Assembly (NCBI GenBank): GCA_035942915.1
Contig: DASZCR010000359.1
Location: 1-19,654 of the forward strand
Direction of reading: 5' to 3'
Source: DASZCR01 sp035942915
Lineage (GTDB): Bacteria > Acidobacteriota > Blastocatellia > Pyrinomonadales > Pyrinomonadaceae
Length of the DNA: 19,654 nucleotides
The translations under genes and the position numbers were made by a program. The notes beneath the pieces were generated by a model. The model had not been told where the DNA came from, did no database searches, and was given only the letters and a program-made list of their open reading frames with translations. Shown here in pieces: positions 7,323 through 13,737 of this stretch. How positions within the stretch are numbered: the stretch's first letter is position 1; the number at the start of each line of letters is the position of its first letter.

Positions 7323-8201
7323 TCACTTTTTTTGCCTTGCTTCGTCGTTCAACGCGACGAAGTGGTAAGCAGGCCAAGGGCCTGTCAGTTCGAGGCGGAA
7401 GCCGAGCGCGGCGTGGCGTTCGGCGAGCCGTTCGGCGGCCTCGCGGAACGAGTCGAAGTCTTCGCGGCGGACGAGGAAAGCGAAGCGCGCGGCCAACTCG
7501 CCGTGCTCGTTCGCTTCGTCCTTGACGAGACGCAGCGCGACGCCCGGAGCGGCAGCCGCCAGAGAGAGTTCGCGCTCAATCTCGGCGGCGACGCGACGCG
7601 TCTCGACGCGCGCTTCGTCTGCGCGCAAGGCGTCAATCTTCTTGCGCAGCAGGTAGGCTTGACCGGGCGACGATGCGGCGGCCTGCTCGGCCATCTCGCG
7701 CAGGCGCGGACTCGTCGAAACCACGCGCTCGCGCAGGCGCGCACGCTCCACATAGACGTTGACGCCCCACTCGTCGCACCCCGCGAGCCGCGCGATGATG
7801 GCCTTAAACTCCGCGCCGCGCTCTTCAAGCAGACGTTCGACGCGCCGACGCGTCAGGTAGATGGTGCCGAAGCGCAAGGGAATCACTGCGGCGCGGCGCG
7901 CGAAGAACTCGACGGCGAACTCGTGGCGCATGGCGCGCGTCGCCGTCCACGCCGCATCCGCGAGTTGCTCCGGCAGAGCCTCCTCGCCATAAGACGCGAG
8001 CGGGACGGCGCTCACGACGGCCGTTAAATCGCCCGCCGCAATCAGCTCCAAACGCGCCGACTCCTCGACAGCACCCGGCAACTGATGACCCTCGAAGAGC
8101 GGCGCAAGCTCTACGCCCGTGCCGATGCAGTAGACGTAGAACCCTTCGGACGCACGCGCATCCGCTGCGACCCCGCCCTTTTTTGAAGCGCGCTTCGTCA
8201 T
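7323..8201 (-). CDS. gvpL: GvpF/L family gas vesicle protein (second copy in operon order)
   Basis: The start is placed at ATG 8201 (MTKRASKKGG), with GGGA six bases before it; an in-frame TTG at 8216 would add five residues. The 292-residue product shows the family pattern: GFYVYCIG near the N-terminus after a basic, Ala-rich leader, AAVIPLRFGTIYLT in the middle, a helical segment rich in Arg/Glu/Ala, and a C-terminal LTGPWPAYHFVAL. The basic N-terminal extension is not typical of the family core. It lies 81 bases upstream of the small GvpA-like gene and about 108 bases downstream of the double ATPase gene, from which it is separated by a repeat-containing spacer. Confidence 0.91.
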   Translation of the reverse strand: MTKRASKKGGVAADARASEGFYVYCIGTGVELAPLFEGHQLPGAVEESARLELIAAGDLTAVVSAVPLASYGEEALPEQLADAAWTATRAMRHEFAVEFFARRAAVIPLRFGTIYLTRRRVERLLEERGAEFKAIIARLAGCDEWGVNVYVERARLRERVVSTSPRLREMAEQAAASSPGQAYLLRKKIDALRADEARVETRRVAAEIERELSLAAAAPGVALRLVKDEANEHGELAARFAFLVRREDFDSFREAAERLAERHAALGFRLELTGPWPAYHFVALNDEARQKK

Positions 8202-8263
8202 CTCGAATCCCGCCAAACAATATCAGACTTTCACTTTCAAAAGGCAAACCGAAGCAGGCTCAA

Positions 8264-8337
8264 GGCCGCAGACCAGAGACCGCAGCGACAGGTCGCGGCT
8301 TTTCGACTTTTACCTTTTAGCTTTTTGACCTGTCGCC
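8264..8337. repeat. AAAAG-type heptamer repeat and inverted repeat
   Basis: A perfect 10-base inverted repeat pairs 8285-8294 (GCGACAGGTC) with 8327-8336. The bases between them, read on the minus strand, are a run of seven-base units CAAAAAG, CTAAAAG, GTAAAAG. A second, imperfect pairing involves GCCGCAGACC at 8265-8274 and the GGTCGCGGC stretch at 8292-8300. The last ten codons of the double ATPase gene and its TAA stop are inside the element. It resembles the other intergenic palindromes in unit length and in carrying a stop codon within the unit, but its sequence differs. Confidence 0.6.
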
Positions 8338-10427
8338 TTTTTCGCCGTGTCGTCTTTCGTCCACACCGCGAAGTGTGCGCGCAGAAGTTCGAGGCCGCGT
8401 ATCTCGTGCGGCTGCTGCGGCGCGAGGAAAATTTCGGCTTCGTTGCGGAAGCGTCGGCGGAAAAGTTTGAGCGTCGCTTGCTGTGCGCGGCGGCGCGCGG
8501 CGCAGAAGTCGCAGGCGCGTGCGGCCTCCGTCGTGACGACGTTGTTGATGAGAAGGCGGCGCAGCGGGACTCTTAAAGATGCGAGGCTCCGTGCGAGGCG
8601 TTCGGTCTCTTCGAGGCTCATTCGTTCGGGAATGGCGACGGCGACAAACTCGCACTCGCGCGCGTCCGTGAGCAGCGCCGCCACGCGCTTGATGCTCTTC
8701 GAGAGCGCGATGAGTTCTTCGGCGACGCCTCCCCAACGCACCACGTCCTTGTACTTGAGCAGCAACTTGATAAACGTGCGTACCCACGAGAGCGCGATTT
8801 CGGGCAGTTCGAGGAAGCGTATGAGATGGCCTGTCGGCGCGGTGTCGAGGACGATGGTCGAGTAGGTCTCACGTTCGAGGAGGTCGCTGACGGCACTCAA
8901 GGCGGCAATCTCGTCGATGCCGGGAGGAGCGAGCGCGACCATCTCGCGCATCGCTTCGCGGTCGAACTGCACCTCCCAACGCGAGCCACCCGTGAGCGTC
9001 GCAAACAGTTCGTCCGTCCAGCGGCGGTAACGCTCCTTCAACTCCTCGAAGCGCGCCGCCGGGTCAATCTCCATCGCGTCCAAATTCTTCAGTCCGCCGA
9101 TGCCCTTGAGATGTTCGCCGACCGTTTCATGGAAACTGTCTGAGAGCGAGTGCGCCGGGTCAGTCGAGAAGACCAGCACGCGCCGACGCGCGTCGCCTTC
9201 GGCCAGAGCGAGCGCGGCTGAGGCGGCGGCCGTCGTCTTTCCGACGCCACCCTTGCCGCCGAAGATGAGCAGCCGTCCGTCTCCGAAAGCGAAAGCATGC
9301 CGGTCGCCGCGAGAGGCGCGTGCGTCGGGTCGGCGCAAAGCTGGCGCGTCCTGCTGTTTCGTGGCACGCCCGCTCGCAGTCTTCGCGGGCGTCGTCTCCC
9401 ACGCGAGGCTGGCGAAGCGGCGGAGGGCTTGCGCGCCGCGCACCTCGTTTGGCAGTAGCGGCACGCGGCGGATGTCGAGCGAGGCGAAACGCTCTGCGAG
9501 CGCCGTCAGCCAGCGCGCCTGCGCCGAGACGCGCGCGCGGCAAAAGCGACAGGCGTCGTGCTCCTGCTCGACGCGATTGACGACGAGGCTTTTGACGGGC
9601 ACGCCCTCCGAGACGAGAAACTCGTGATAGCGCGCCGTCTCTTCGACGCTCAACGCTTCGGGGATGGCAACCAGCGTGAAGGTCGTGCGCGCCGGGTCAA
9701 AGAGCATCGCGCGCACGCTGCGGACGCGTTCGCTCAACTCGGCGAGAAACAGGTCAACCTCGTCGGCAGGCGCGCGTCGGCCGCCGCGTGCGAAGTGCGC
9801 GACCATGAAGCGGTGCTTCTCGGCCATCCGGTCGAGCGCGGCAATCCAGCGTGTGAAGACTTCGGGCAGGCGCAGCAGGCGGGTCGTATGACCGGAAGGC
9901 GCGGTATCAACGACGACGCGCGCGAAGCGTGCGGCGCGTTCGACCTCGCTCAACTCGAAGAGAGACATCACCTCGTCCATGCCGGGCAGCGAGAGGTCGA
10001 GCAGTTCGTTGATGTCCGATTCGTCGAGGAGCGTGCCCCGGTCGGCTATCTCTTTGAGGACGGCGCGATGTCTGTTCTTGAATTCTGTGAGGGCGCGCGT
10101 CGCGTCCATCTCGCGCGCGAAGAGACGCGGCGCATTGTTGTCAACGTCGCCGCGCGCCGCACCGGCGCGCGCAACTTCGACGAGGCGGTCGCCAATCTCC
10201 ACTCCGAGACTGTCTGAGAGCGAGTGCGCCGGGTCGGTCGAGAAGAGCAAAATCTGTTCGCCGGGAGCGGCTCTCTCAAGCAGCAGCAGCGCGGCGGCGC
10301 AGGCGGCCGACGTTTTGCCGACTCCGCCCTTGCCGCCGAAGAATAGATAACGCGTCGGGGGAAGTGTGTGGACGTGCGCGCTCGCGCGCTTTTGTCTCGA
10401 CGTGTTTGCGCCACGCGGCGGCGTCAA
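8310..10427 (-). CDS. Tandem (fused) ArsA/Get3-like ATPase in the gas vesicle operon
   Basis: The 705-residue protein is two ArsA-family domains joined by a linker at about 345-380. Half 1: P-loop GGKGGVGKTS (31-40), STDPAHSLSDS (64-74), switch DTAPSGHTTR (174-183), CRFC (293-296). Half 2: P-loop GGKGGVGKTT (390-399), STDPAHSLSDS (421-431), DTAPTGHLIR (528-537), CDFC (639-642). Both halves keep the nucleotide-binding residues, so both should bind ATP. The CxxC pairs resemble the zinc-binding pair of Get3. No arsenite transporter or ArsR/ArsD gene is nearby, so arsenic export is unlikely; a chaperone or targeting role for hydrophobic gas vesicle proteins is inferred. The TTG start at 10427 overlaps the gvpG stop as TTGA and has GGAGG nine bases upstream. 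The C-terminus KKATGQKAKR is encoded inside a repeat. Confidence 0.92.
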   Translation of the reverse strand: MTPPRGANTSRQKRASAHVHTLPPTRYLFFGGKGGVGKTSAACAAALLLLERAAPGEQILLFSTDPAHSLSDSLGVEIGDRLVEVARAGAARGDVDNNAPRLFAREMDATRALTEFKNRHRAVLKEIADRGTLLDESDINELLDLSLPGMDEVMSLFELSEVERAARFARVVVDTAPSGHTTRLLRLPEVFTRWIAALDRMAEKHRFMVAHFARGGRRAPADEVDLFLAELSERVRSVRAMLFDPARTTFTLVAIPEALSVEETARYHEFLVSEGVPVKSLVVNRVEQEHDACRFCRARVSAQARWLTALAERFASLDIRRVPLLPNEVRGAQALRRFASLAWETTPAKTASGRATKQQDAPALRRPDARASRGDRHAFAFGDGRLLIFGGKGGVGKTTAAASAALALAEGDARRRVLVFSTDPAHSLSDSFHETVGEHLKGIGGLKNLDAMEIDPAARFEELKERYRRWTDELFATLTGGSRWEVQFDREAMREMVALAPPGIDEIAALSAVSDLLERETYSTIVLDTAPTGHLIRFLELPEIALSWVRTFIKLLLKYKDVVRWGGVAEELIALSKSIKRVAALLTDARECEFVAVAIPERMSLEETERLARSLASLRVPLRRLLINNVVTTEAARACDFCAARRRAQQATLKLFRRRFRNEAEIFLAPQQPHEIRGLELLRAHFAVWTKDDTAKKATGQKAKR

Positions 10428-10759
10428 CGGTCTTCGCCTCCGCCCGGCTCCCAGAATCCACCCTCGTCGTCGCCGCCCGCCTCGATGACGAGCGACGAAG
10501 ACTCGGCCGTGTGAATTTGCTGAAGGGCTTCGAGTTGACGCGTCTTGATGGCGCGCAGGCGCGCGAACAGTTCGGCCTCGGCGGCGGCGTACTCTTCCTC
10601 AGAAATCTCTTCGAGTTCGAGTCGCATCTGCAATTCGAGCAGTTGCTCTTTGATGACCGTGTCGTCGTTCAACTCGCGGTCGGCAATCTGCTGAATCTGG
10701 CGCAGGATGAACTTGAAGCCGTTGACGGGAGCGAGCAGCAGGTCGTCGATGAAGAACAT
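10424..10759 (-). CDS. gvpG: GvpG gas vesicle protein
   Basis: The 111-residue product starts MFFIDDLLLAPVNGFKFILR, which matches the hydrophobic GvpG N-terminus (LLLPVxG), followed by helical segments with the family's LEEISEEEYAAAEAELFARL stretch at about 49-68. After residue 80 there is a variable acidic, Gly-rich tail ending in GGGEDR. GvpG is an accessory protein that interacts with GvpF/L and GvpA during assembly. The ATG at 10759 has GGAAGGG upstream. Its stop overlaps the TTG start of the double ATPase gene by four bases. It follows a GvpF/L gene, matching the F-G order common in other gas vesicle clusters. Confidence 0.9.
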   Translation of the reverse strand: MFFIDDLLLAPVNGFKFILRQIQQIADRELNDDTVIKEQLLELQMRLELEEISEEEYAAAEAELFARLRAIKTRQLEALQQIHTAESSSLVIEAGGDDEGGFWEPGGGEDR

Positions 10760-10793
10760 GACAGGAGAAGCCCTTCCCGGTCAGACCGCAGCC

Positions 10794-11624
10794 TTACTTC
10801 TGAATGACGTTGCTCGTCGCCTCGCCGCCGGCCTCGCCGCGTTCGAGCTTGAGGCGGATGTGGACGAAGTTGTAAGGCGGCCAGGGGCCTGTGTACTTGA
10901 ACGAGAGTTTGTCTTCGTACTTGGCGGCAATCTCTTTGACCTTGCTGTCAAACTCCTGCTCGCGCTCGCGCTCGACGAGGAAGGCCGCGTTCATAATCAT
11001 CTTGTCGCCGATGGGCTTGTTGGCGCGTGAGGCGACGGCCGTGTCGCGCAGGATGGAATAGACCTCGCGGACGTAGGCGTCGGCCTGGTCGGTCAACGCC
11101 GTCTCGATGAGACGGCCGAGTTGCATCCGCGCGAAGTAGGTCGAGCCGGAAGAGCGCGAAGTAATCTGTTCTTTGAGATTGCGAATCTCGTCCGTCTGCT
11201 GCTCAATCTCGGCGATGACGCGCTCCCTGTCCCAGTTGACCTTGAGACCGAATTCGACCTTGCCCTCCATCTTCGAGAGCACGTCGCGCAGCGCGTCGTA
11301 AGTTCCGCGCATCAGTTCGATGATGTCGTCTTCGGTGCGAAAGAGGACGCCGAAGGCCATCGGCAGCACGGTGAACTCGCGCATCACGGCCTCGTTGACC
11401 TGTTCGTGCGCAAAGACGTTCTCGCGCGTCGGGTCGTAGACGACCAGCGGCGTGTTCGAGACGACGGCCGCCAGCCCGTCATAATGGACGGTGTAAACCT
11501 CGTCGCCGCGTCCGCCGATGCCGACGGGGCCGAATGAGCGGCGCTCCTTCGTTTCGATGATGCAATAGACGTATTTGCCTTCGGCGGCTGACCCGGCAGG
11601 GGATTGTTCTAAGTCTGCGCTCAT
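10794..11624 (-). CDS. gvpF: GvpF/L family gas vesicle protein, first gene of the operon
   Basis: The start is taken at ATG 11624 (MSADLEQSPAGS), because the in-frame region further upstream overlaps the candidate promoter. This gives 276 residues. Family landmarks: GKYVYCIIE near the N-terminus, EFTVLPMAFGVLFRTE in the middle, a long coiled-coil-like helix (ERVIAEIEQQTDEIRNLKEQ), and YTGPWPPYNFVHIRL at the C-terminal end. Of the three GvpF/L paralogues here it looks the most canonical, and its position directly before gvpG supports the name gvpF. The ribosome binding site is weak (CCGGG). It is the promoter-proximal gene of the gas vesicle series. Confidence 0.92.
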   Translation of the reverse strand: MSADLEQSPAGSAAEGKYVYCIIETKERRSFGPVGIGGRGDEVYTVHYDGLAAVVSNTPLVVYDPTRENVFAHEQVNEAVMREFTVLPMAFGVLFRTEDDIIELMRGTYDALRDVLSKMEGKVEFGLKVNWDRERVIAEIEQQTDEIRNLKEQITSRSSGSTYFARMQLGRLIETALTDQADAYVREVYSILRDTAVASRANKPIGDKMIMNAAFLVEREREQEFDSKVKEIAAKYEDKLSFKYTGPWPPYNFVHIRLKLERGEAGGEATSNVIQK

Positions 11625-11675
11625 AAGTTTAACCCGGAAAATTGATGCCTGACGTGGGGTAATGCAGCCGAAAGT

Positions 11676-11705
11676 ATAATAGTGCGCCGTGCGCGCCGAG
11701 TGCAA
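11676..11705 (-). promoter_or_regulatory. Candidate sigma70-type promoter of the gas vesicle operon
   Basis: Read on the minus strand, TTGCAC (11705-11700) is followed after 18 bases by TATTAT (11681-11676). The -10 matches five of six consensus positions and the -35 only three of six. A start near 11669 would leave a leader of about 45 bases before the gvpF ATG at 11624. The -35 box falls within the palindrome at 11687-11733. The call is from sequence resemblance only. Confidence 0.4.
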
Positions 11706-11733
11706 CTACTATGCACGGAAACGGCGCGCACGG
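11687..11733. promoter_or_regulatory. Nested palindrome overlapping the gas vesicle promoter (possible operator)
   Basis: A perfect 11-base inverted repeat (CCGTGCGCGCC at 11687-11697 with GGCGCGCACGG at 11723-11733) encloses a second perfect 5-base pair (GTGCA at 11700-11704 with TGCAC at 11712-11716) around ACTACTA. The palindrome sits between the divergent gas vesicle operon and the plus-strand hypothetical/SPFH series and covers the candidate -35 box. It could bind a regulator or form a hairpin in a plus-strand transcript. There is no poly-T tract, so a classic terminator is unlikely. Confidence 0.5.
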
Positions 11734-11785
11734 TGTTAGAATCATTCCTCCGTGAGAACCCGCCACCGACGGCGGACGTATTAGG

Positions 11786-11864
11786 AAGGGATGAGGGGCG
11801 AGGGATGAACGTGCGAGAGCATCGTCGAATCAGTCTCTTTGTCATCCCTTCGCCCTCATCCCTT
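11786..11864. repeat. GGGATGA-type palindrome
   Basis: The left arm (11786-11808, beginning AAGGGATGAGGG) pairs with the right arm (11842-11864, ending CCCTCATCCCTT) with few mismatches. The spacer holds AATCAGTCTCTTTGTC near 11829-11842, which resembles the loop of the TGATAGG-type elements. Like them, its units contain TGA. Together with the palindrome at 11687-11733 it accounts for most of the 313-base non-coding stretch between 11624 and 11938. The remainder (11865-11937) shows only GGAGG near 11871 and a small hairpin (GGGC/GCCC near 11899-11914). Confidence 0.75.
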
Positions 11865-11937
11865 AACTGAAGGAGGCTGAAGACGGCGCGGCGCGAGTGG
11901 GCAGGAAGTGCCCGGCTCGGCGCGCCCGTAAAATCTT

Positions 11938-12441
11938 ATGAGCGAATTGAGTGACTGGCTCGAACGCCTCGGCGAGAAGATTCCCGGCTACGGCGGCTAC
12001 GCCGAGCGCGAGCGCCGACGCGACCTTGATAAGTTGCACCGCGAGCATCTGGCCGACCGCCTGCGCGCCGCCAAAGCCCCGCTCAACGAGACCATGCGCG
12101 AGTTGAGCAATTCAGGGCGGCTGATGGAAATCGGCCCGCTCGACCGCGCGCTCAAAAAACTTGACCAGATTGAGAACCGCGTGCGCTTCGCCAGCTACGG
12201 CTACAGCGGCTTCTTCGACGTGGTCAAAATCGAGCAGCCGCAACTCGAAGCCCTCTATGGCTTCGACCTCGCGCTGACGCAAAAAGTGGAGGCGCTCGAA
12301 CATCACGCGCGCGAGTTGCGTACACAGGCGTCGAGCGCCGACGGCCTGAAGACGGCCGCCGCCAACGTCGAAGCGGCGCTCGACGAACTCAACCGCACCT
12401 TCGACGAGCGTTCGCGCTCAATCGATAGCTACAGGGCTTAG
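11938..12441 (+). CDS. Helical hypothetical protein, first gene of the SPFH/zinc-ribbon series
   Basis: The 167-residue product is soluble, charged and predicted almost wholly helical, with no signal peptide or membrane segment. An N-terminal block (LSDWLERLGEKIPGYGGYAE followed by an Arg-rich RERRRD) leads into an amphipathic helix; the middle has LDRALKKLDQIENRVRFASY and YGYSGFFDVVKI; the end (270 bases) looks like a coiled coil. I do not recognise a named family with certainty. Its place before zinc-ribbon and SPFH genes suggests work at the membrane with them, perhaps taking the place PspA-type helical proteins hold in related modules; this is speculative. The ATG at 11938 has no obvious ribosome binding site; TAAAAT lies just before it. 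Confidence 0.8.
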   Translation: MSELSDWLERLGEKIPGYGGYAERERRRDLDKLHREHLADRLRAAKAPLNETMRELSNSGRLMEIGPLDRALKKLDQIENRVRFASYGYSGFFDVVKIEQPQLEALYGFDLALTQKVEALEHHARELRTQASSADGLKTAAANVEAALDELNRTFDERSRSIDSYRA

Positions 12442-12465
12442 ACCTGATTTCCGGGCTCGAAGAAG

Positions 12466-13611
12466 ATGGCTAATCAGTGCAACAATTGTGGCGCGGAGTT
12501 GTTTGTCGGGCAGCTATTCTGCCGCACCTGCGGCAAGCCGACGCAGACGCTCTCGGCCAACGAGATGCCGACGCAGGCTCTCCCGCCGAAAGCGCAGCCG
12601 GGCGCGCCGGCCAGAACGTCGCCGCTCTCAGGCTCGACGACCGCAGACTTCTATCCGCCTCCGCCGACAGGCTCTTATCCGAGCGTCCACGTGCCGCCGG
12701 GCGCGGTTGCCGGTCACGCAGGTCAGCCACGTCGCCGCCGCTCGAAGATAGTCTGGGCGGTGCTCGCCGTGCTGTTCGCGCTCGTCTGCATCGGCGCGTT
12801 CGCCGCCTTGAATGACGACCCGCCGCGCCGTGTCGTCGTCAAGAGGAAGGAGGCGAAGCAGGCGCCTGCCCCGCCGACCCTGCCGAAGGCGGGCGGCATC
12901 AGCGGCGCGACGTTGGCCGAAGACGGCGCGCAGGAGACGGACAACGAAACCATCCTCAAGAAAACTTACGCGCTCGCGACCGGAGCGACCGTCGTGCTGA
13001 AGAACGTGAGCGGCTCGATTAAGGTCGAGGGTTGGGACGAGCAGCGCGCCGAGGTCAAAATCACCAAGCGCGGCGGCACGCGCGAGCAGCGCCGCGACGT
13101 GAGCATCATCGAGGACAGCGGCGATAGGAACCTGTCGCTCGAAAGACCAATAGAAGGCGACAGCCCCGTCGAGGTCGATTACGAGGTGCGCCTGCCGCGC
13201 TCGCTCAAGTCGGTCGAGATTCGCTCGATGCGCTCGGACGTTGAACTCTCCGGCGTCGAGGGCGACATCCGCGTTGACCTCAAACAGGGCGACATCGAGT
13301 TGGAAGGCGTCGCCGGAGTCTTCGACCTGAAGACGATGCACGGCGAGACGAGGGTTGAGGTCAAGGAACTGCGCGGCGACGGCGCAAGCAAGATTACGAG
13401 CATGGCGGGCGACGTGGTACTCGGCTTCGAGGGCGCGCCCAATATCGAACTCAAGGCCAAGACGCTCGCGGGCGACATCGAGTTGGACAACGACCTCGGC
13501 CTCAAGGTCGAGAAGGGCATGGTCGGAGAGTCGGTCGCGGGACGCGTCGGCGAGGGCAAGCACCCGGTCACCATCGAGGCGATGGCCGGCGACATCAAAA
13601 TCACCAGATAG
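12466..13611 (+). CDS. Zinc-ribbon, single-membrane-segment protein with DUF4097 (toastrack-type) domain
   Basis: The 381-residue product begins with a zinc ribbon (C5, C8, C19, C22), followed by a Pro-rich linker to about 88, an RRRR cluster and one membrane segment at about 94-116. The basic cluster puts the zinc ribbon in the cytoplasm. Residues about 165-381 are repeated beta-strand units such as SGSIKVEGW, GDIRVDLKQGDIELEGV and AGDIELDNDLG, ending AGDIKI, typical of DUF4097 adhesin-like beta folds that would lie outside the membrane. Such domains occur with PspA, Lia and SPFH proteins in envelope-stress modules. The start is 24 bases after the hypothetical gene, and the SPFH gene follows, so an operon is likely. 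The ligand and exact role are unknown. Confidence 0.88.
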   Translation: MANQCNNCGAELFVGQLFCRTCGKPTQTLSANEMPTQALPPKAQPGAPARTSPLSGSTTADFYPPPPTGSYPSVHVPPGAVAGHAGQPRRRRSKIVWAVLAVLFALVCIGAFAALNDDPPRRVVVKRKEAKQAPAPPTLPKAGGISGATLAEDGAQETDNETILKKTYALATGATVVLKNVSGSIKVEGWDEQRAEVKITKRGGTREQRRDVSIIEDSGDRNLSLERPIEGDSPVEVDYEVRLPRSLKSVEIRSMRSDVELSGVEGDIRVDLKQGDIELEGVAGVFDLKTMHGETRVEVKELRGDGASKITSMAGDVVLGFEGAPNIELKAKTLAGDIELDNDLGLKVEKGMVGESVAGRVGEGKHPVTIEAMAGDIKITR

Positions 13612-13636
13612 CATGGTGACACGTGATAAAAGAATG

Positions 13637-13710
13637 GTGATAAGTGATAGGTGATAGGTGATAAGAGAAAACCTGTCTTCTCTTATCACCTATCACCTAT
13701 CACTTATCAC
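13637..13710. repeat. TGATAGG-type heptamer palindrome, copy 3 (perfect)
   Basis: The two arms, 13637-13669 and 13678-13710, are exact reverse complements over 33 bases, leaving an eight-base loop AACCTGTC. Units within the arm are GTGATAA, GTGATAG, GTGATAG, GTGATAA. It lies between the DUF4097 gene and the SPFH gene; the right arm ends eight bases before the AAGGAG ribosome binding site. In RNA it would form a very stable hairpin and could lower read-through to, or stabilise, the downstream message. There is no T-run directly after it. Confidence 0.93.
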
Positions 13711-13737
13711 TTATCCTAAGGAGACATCATAAGCAGC

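Noticed and set aside
8310..10427. Arsenic resistance operon
   Set aside because: Although the product is ArsA-like, there is no arsB/acr3, arsD, arsR or arsC nearby, and the gene is translationally coupled to gvpG.
11675..11680. Plus-strand TATAAT as promoter for the gene at 11938
   Set aside because: No acceptable -35 lies 16-18 bases upstream and the leader would be over 250 bases through two palindromes; the box is better used on the opposite strand.
12628..13689. 353-residue minus-strand frame opposite the DUF4097 gene
   Set aside because: Its N-terminus is a repeat-derived peptide (SLITYHLSLITI) and the rest mirrors the DUF4097 gene; no motif supports it.
13637..13710. CRISPR-like array
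   Set aside because: The units are about seven bases and directly adjoining, without unique spacers, and form a palindrome; no cas gene is present.
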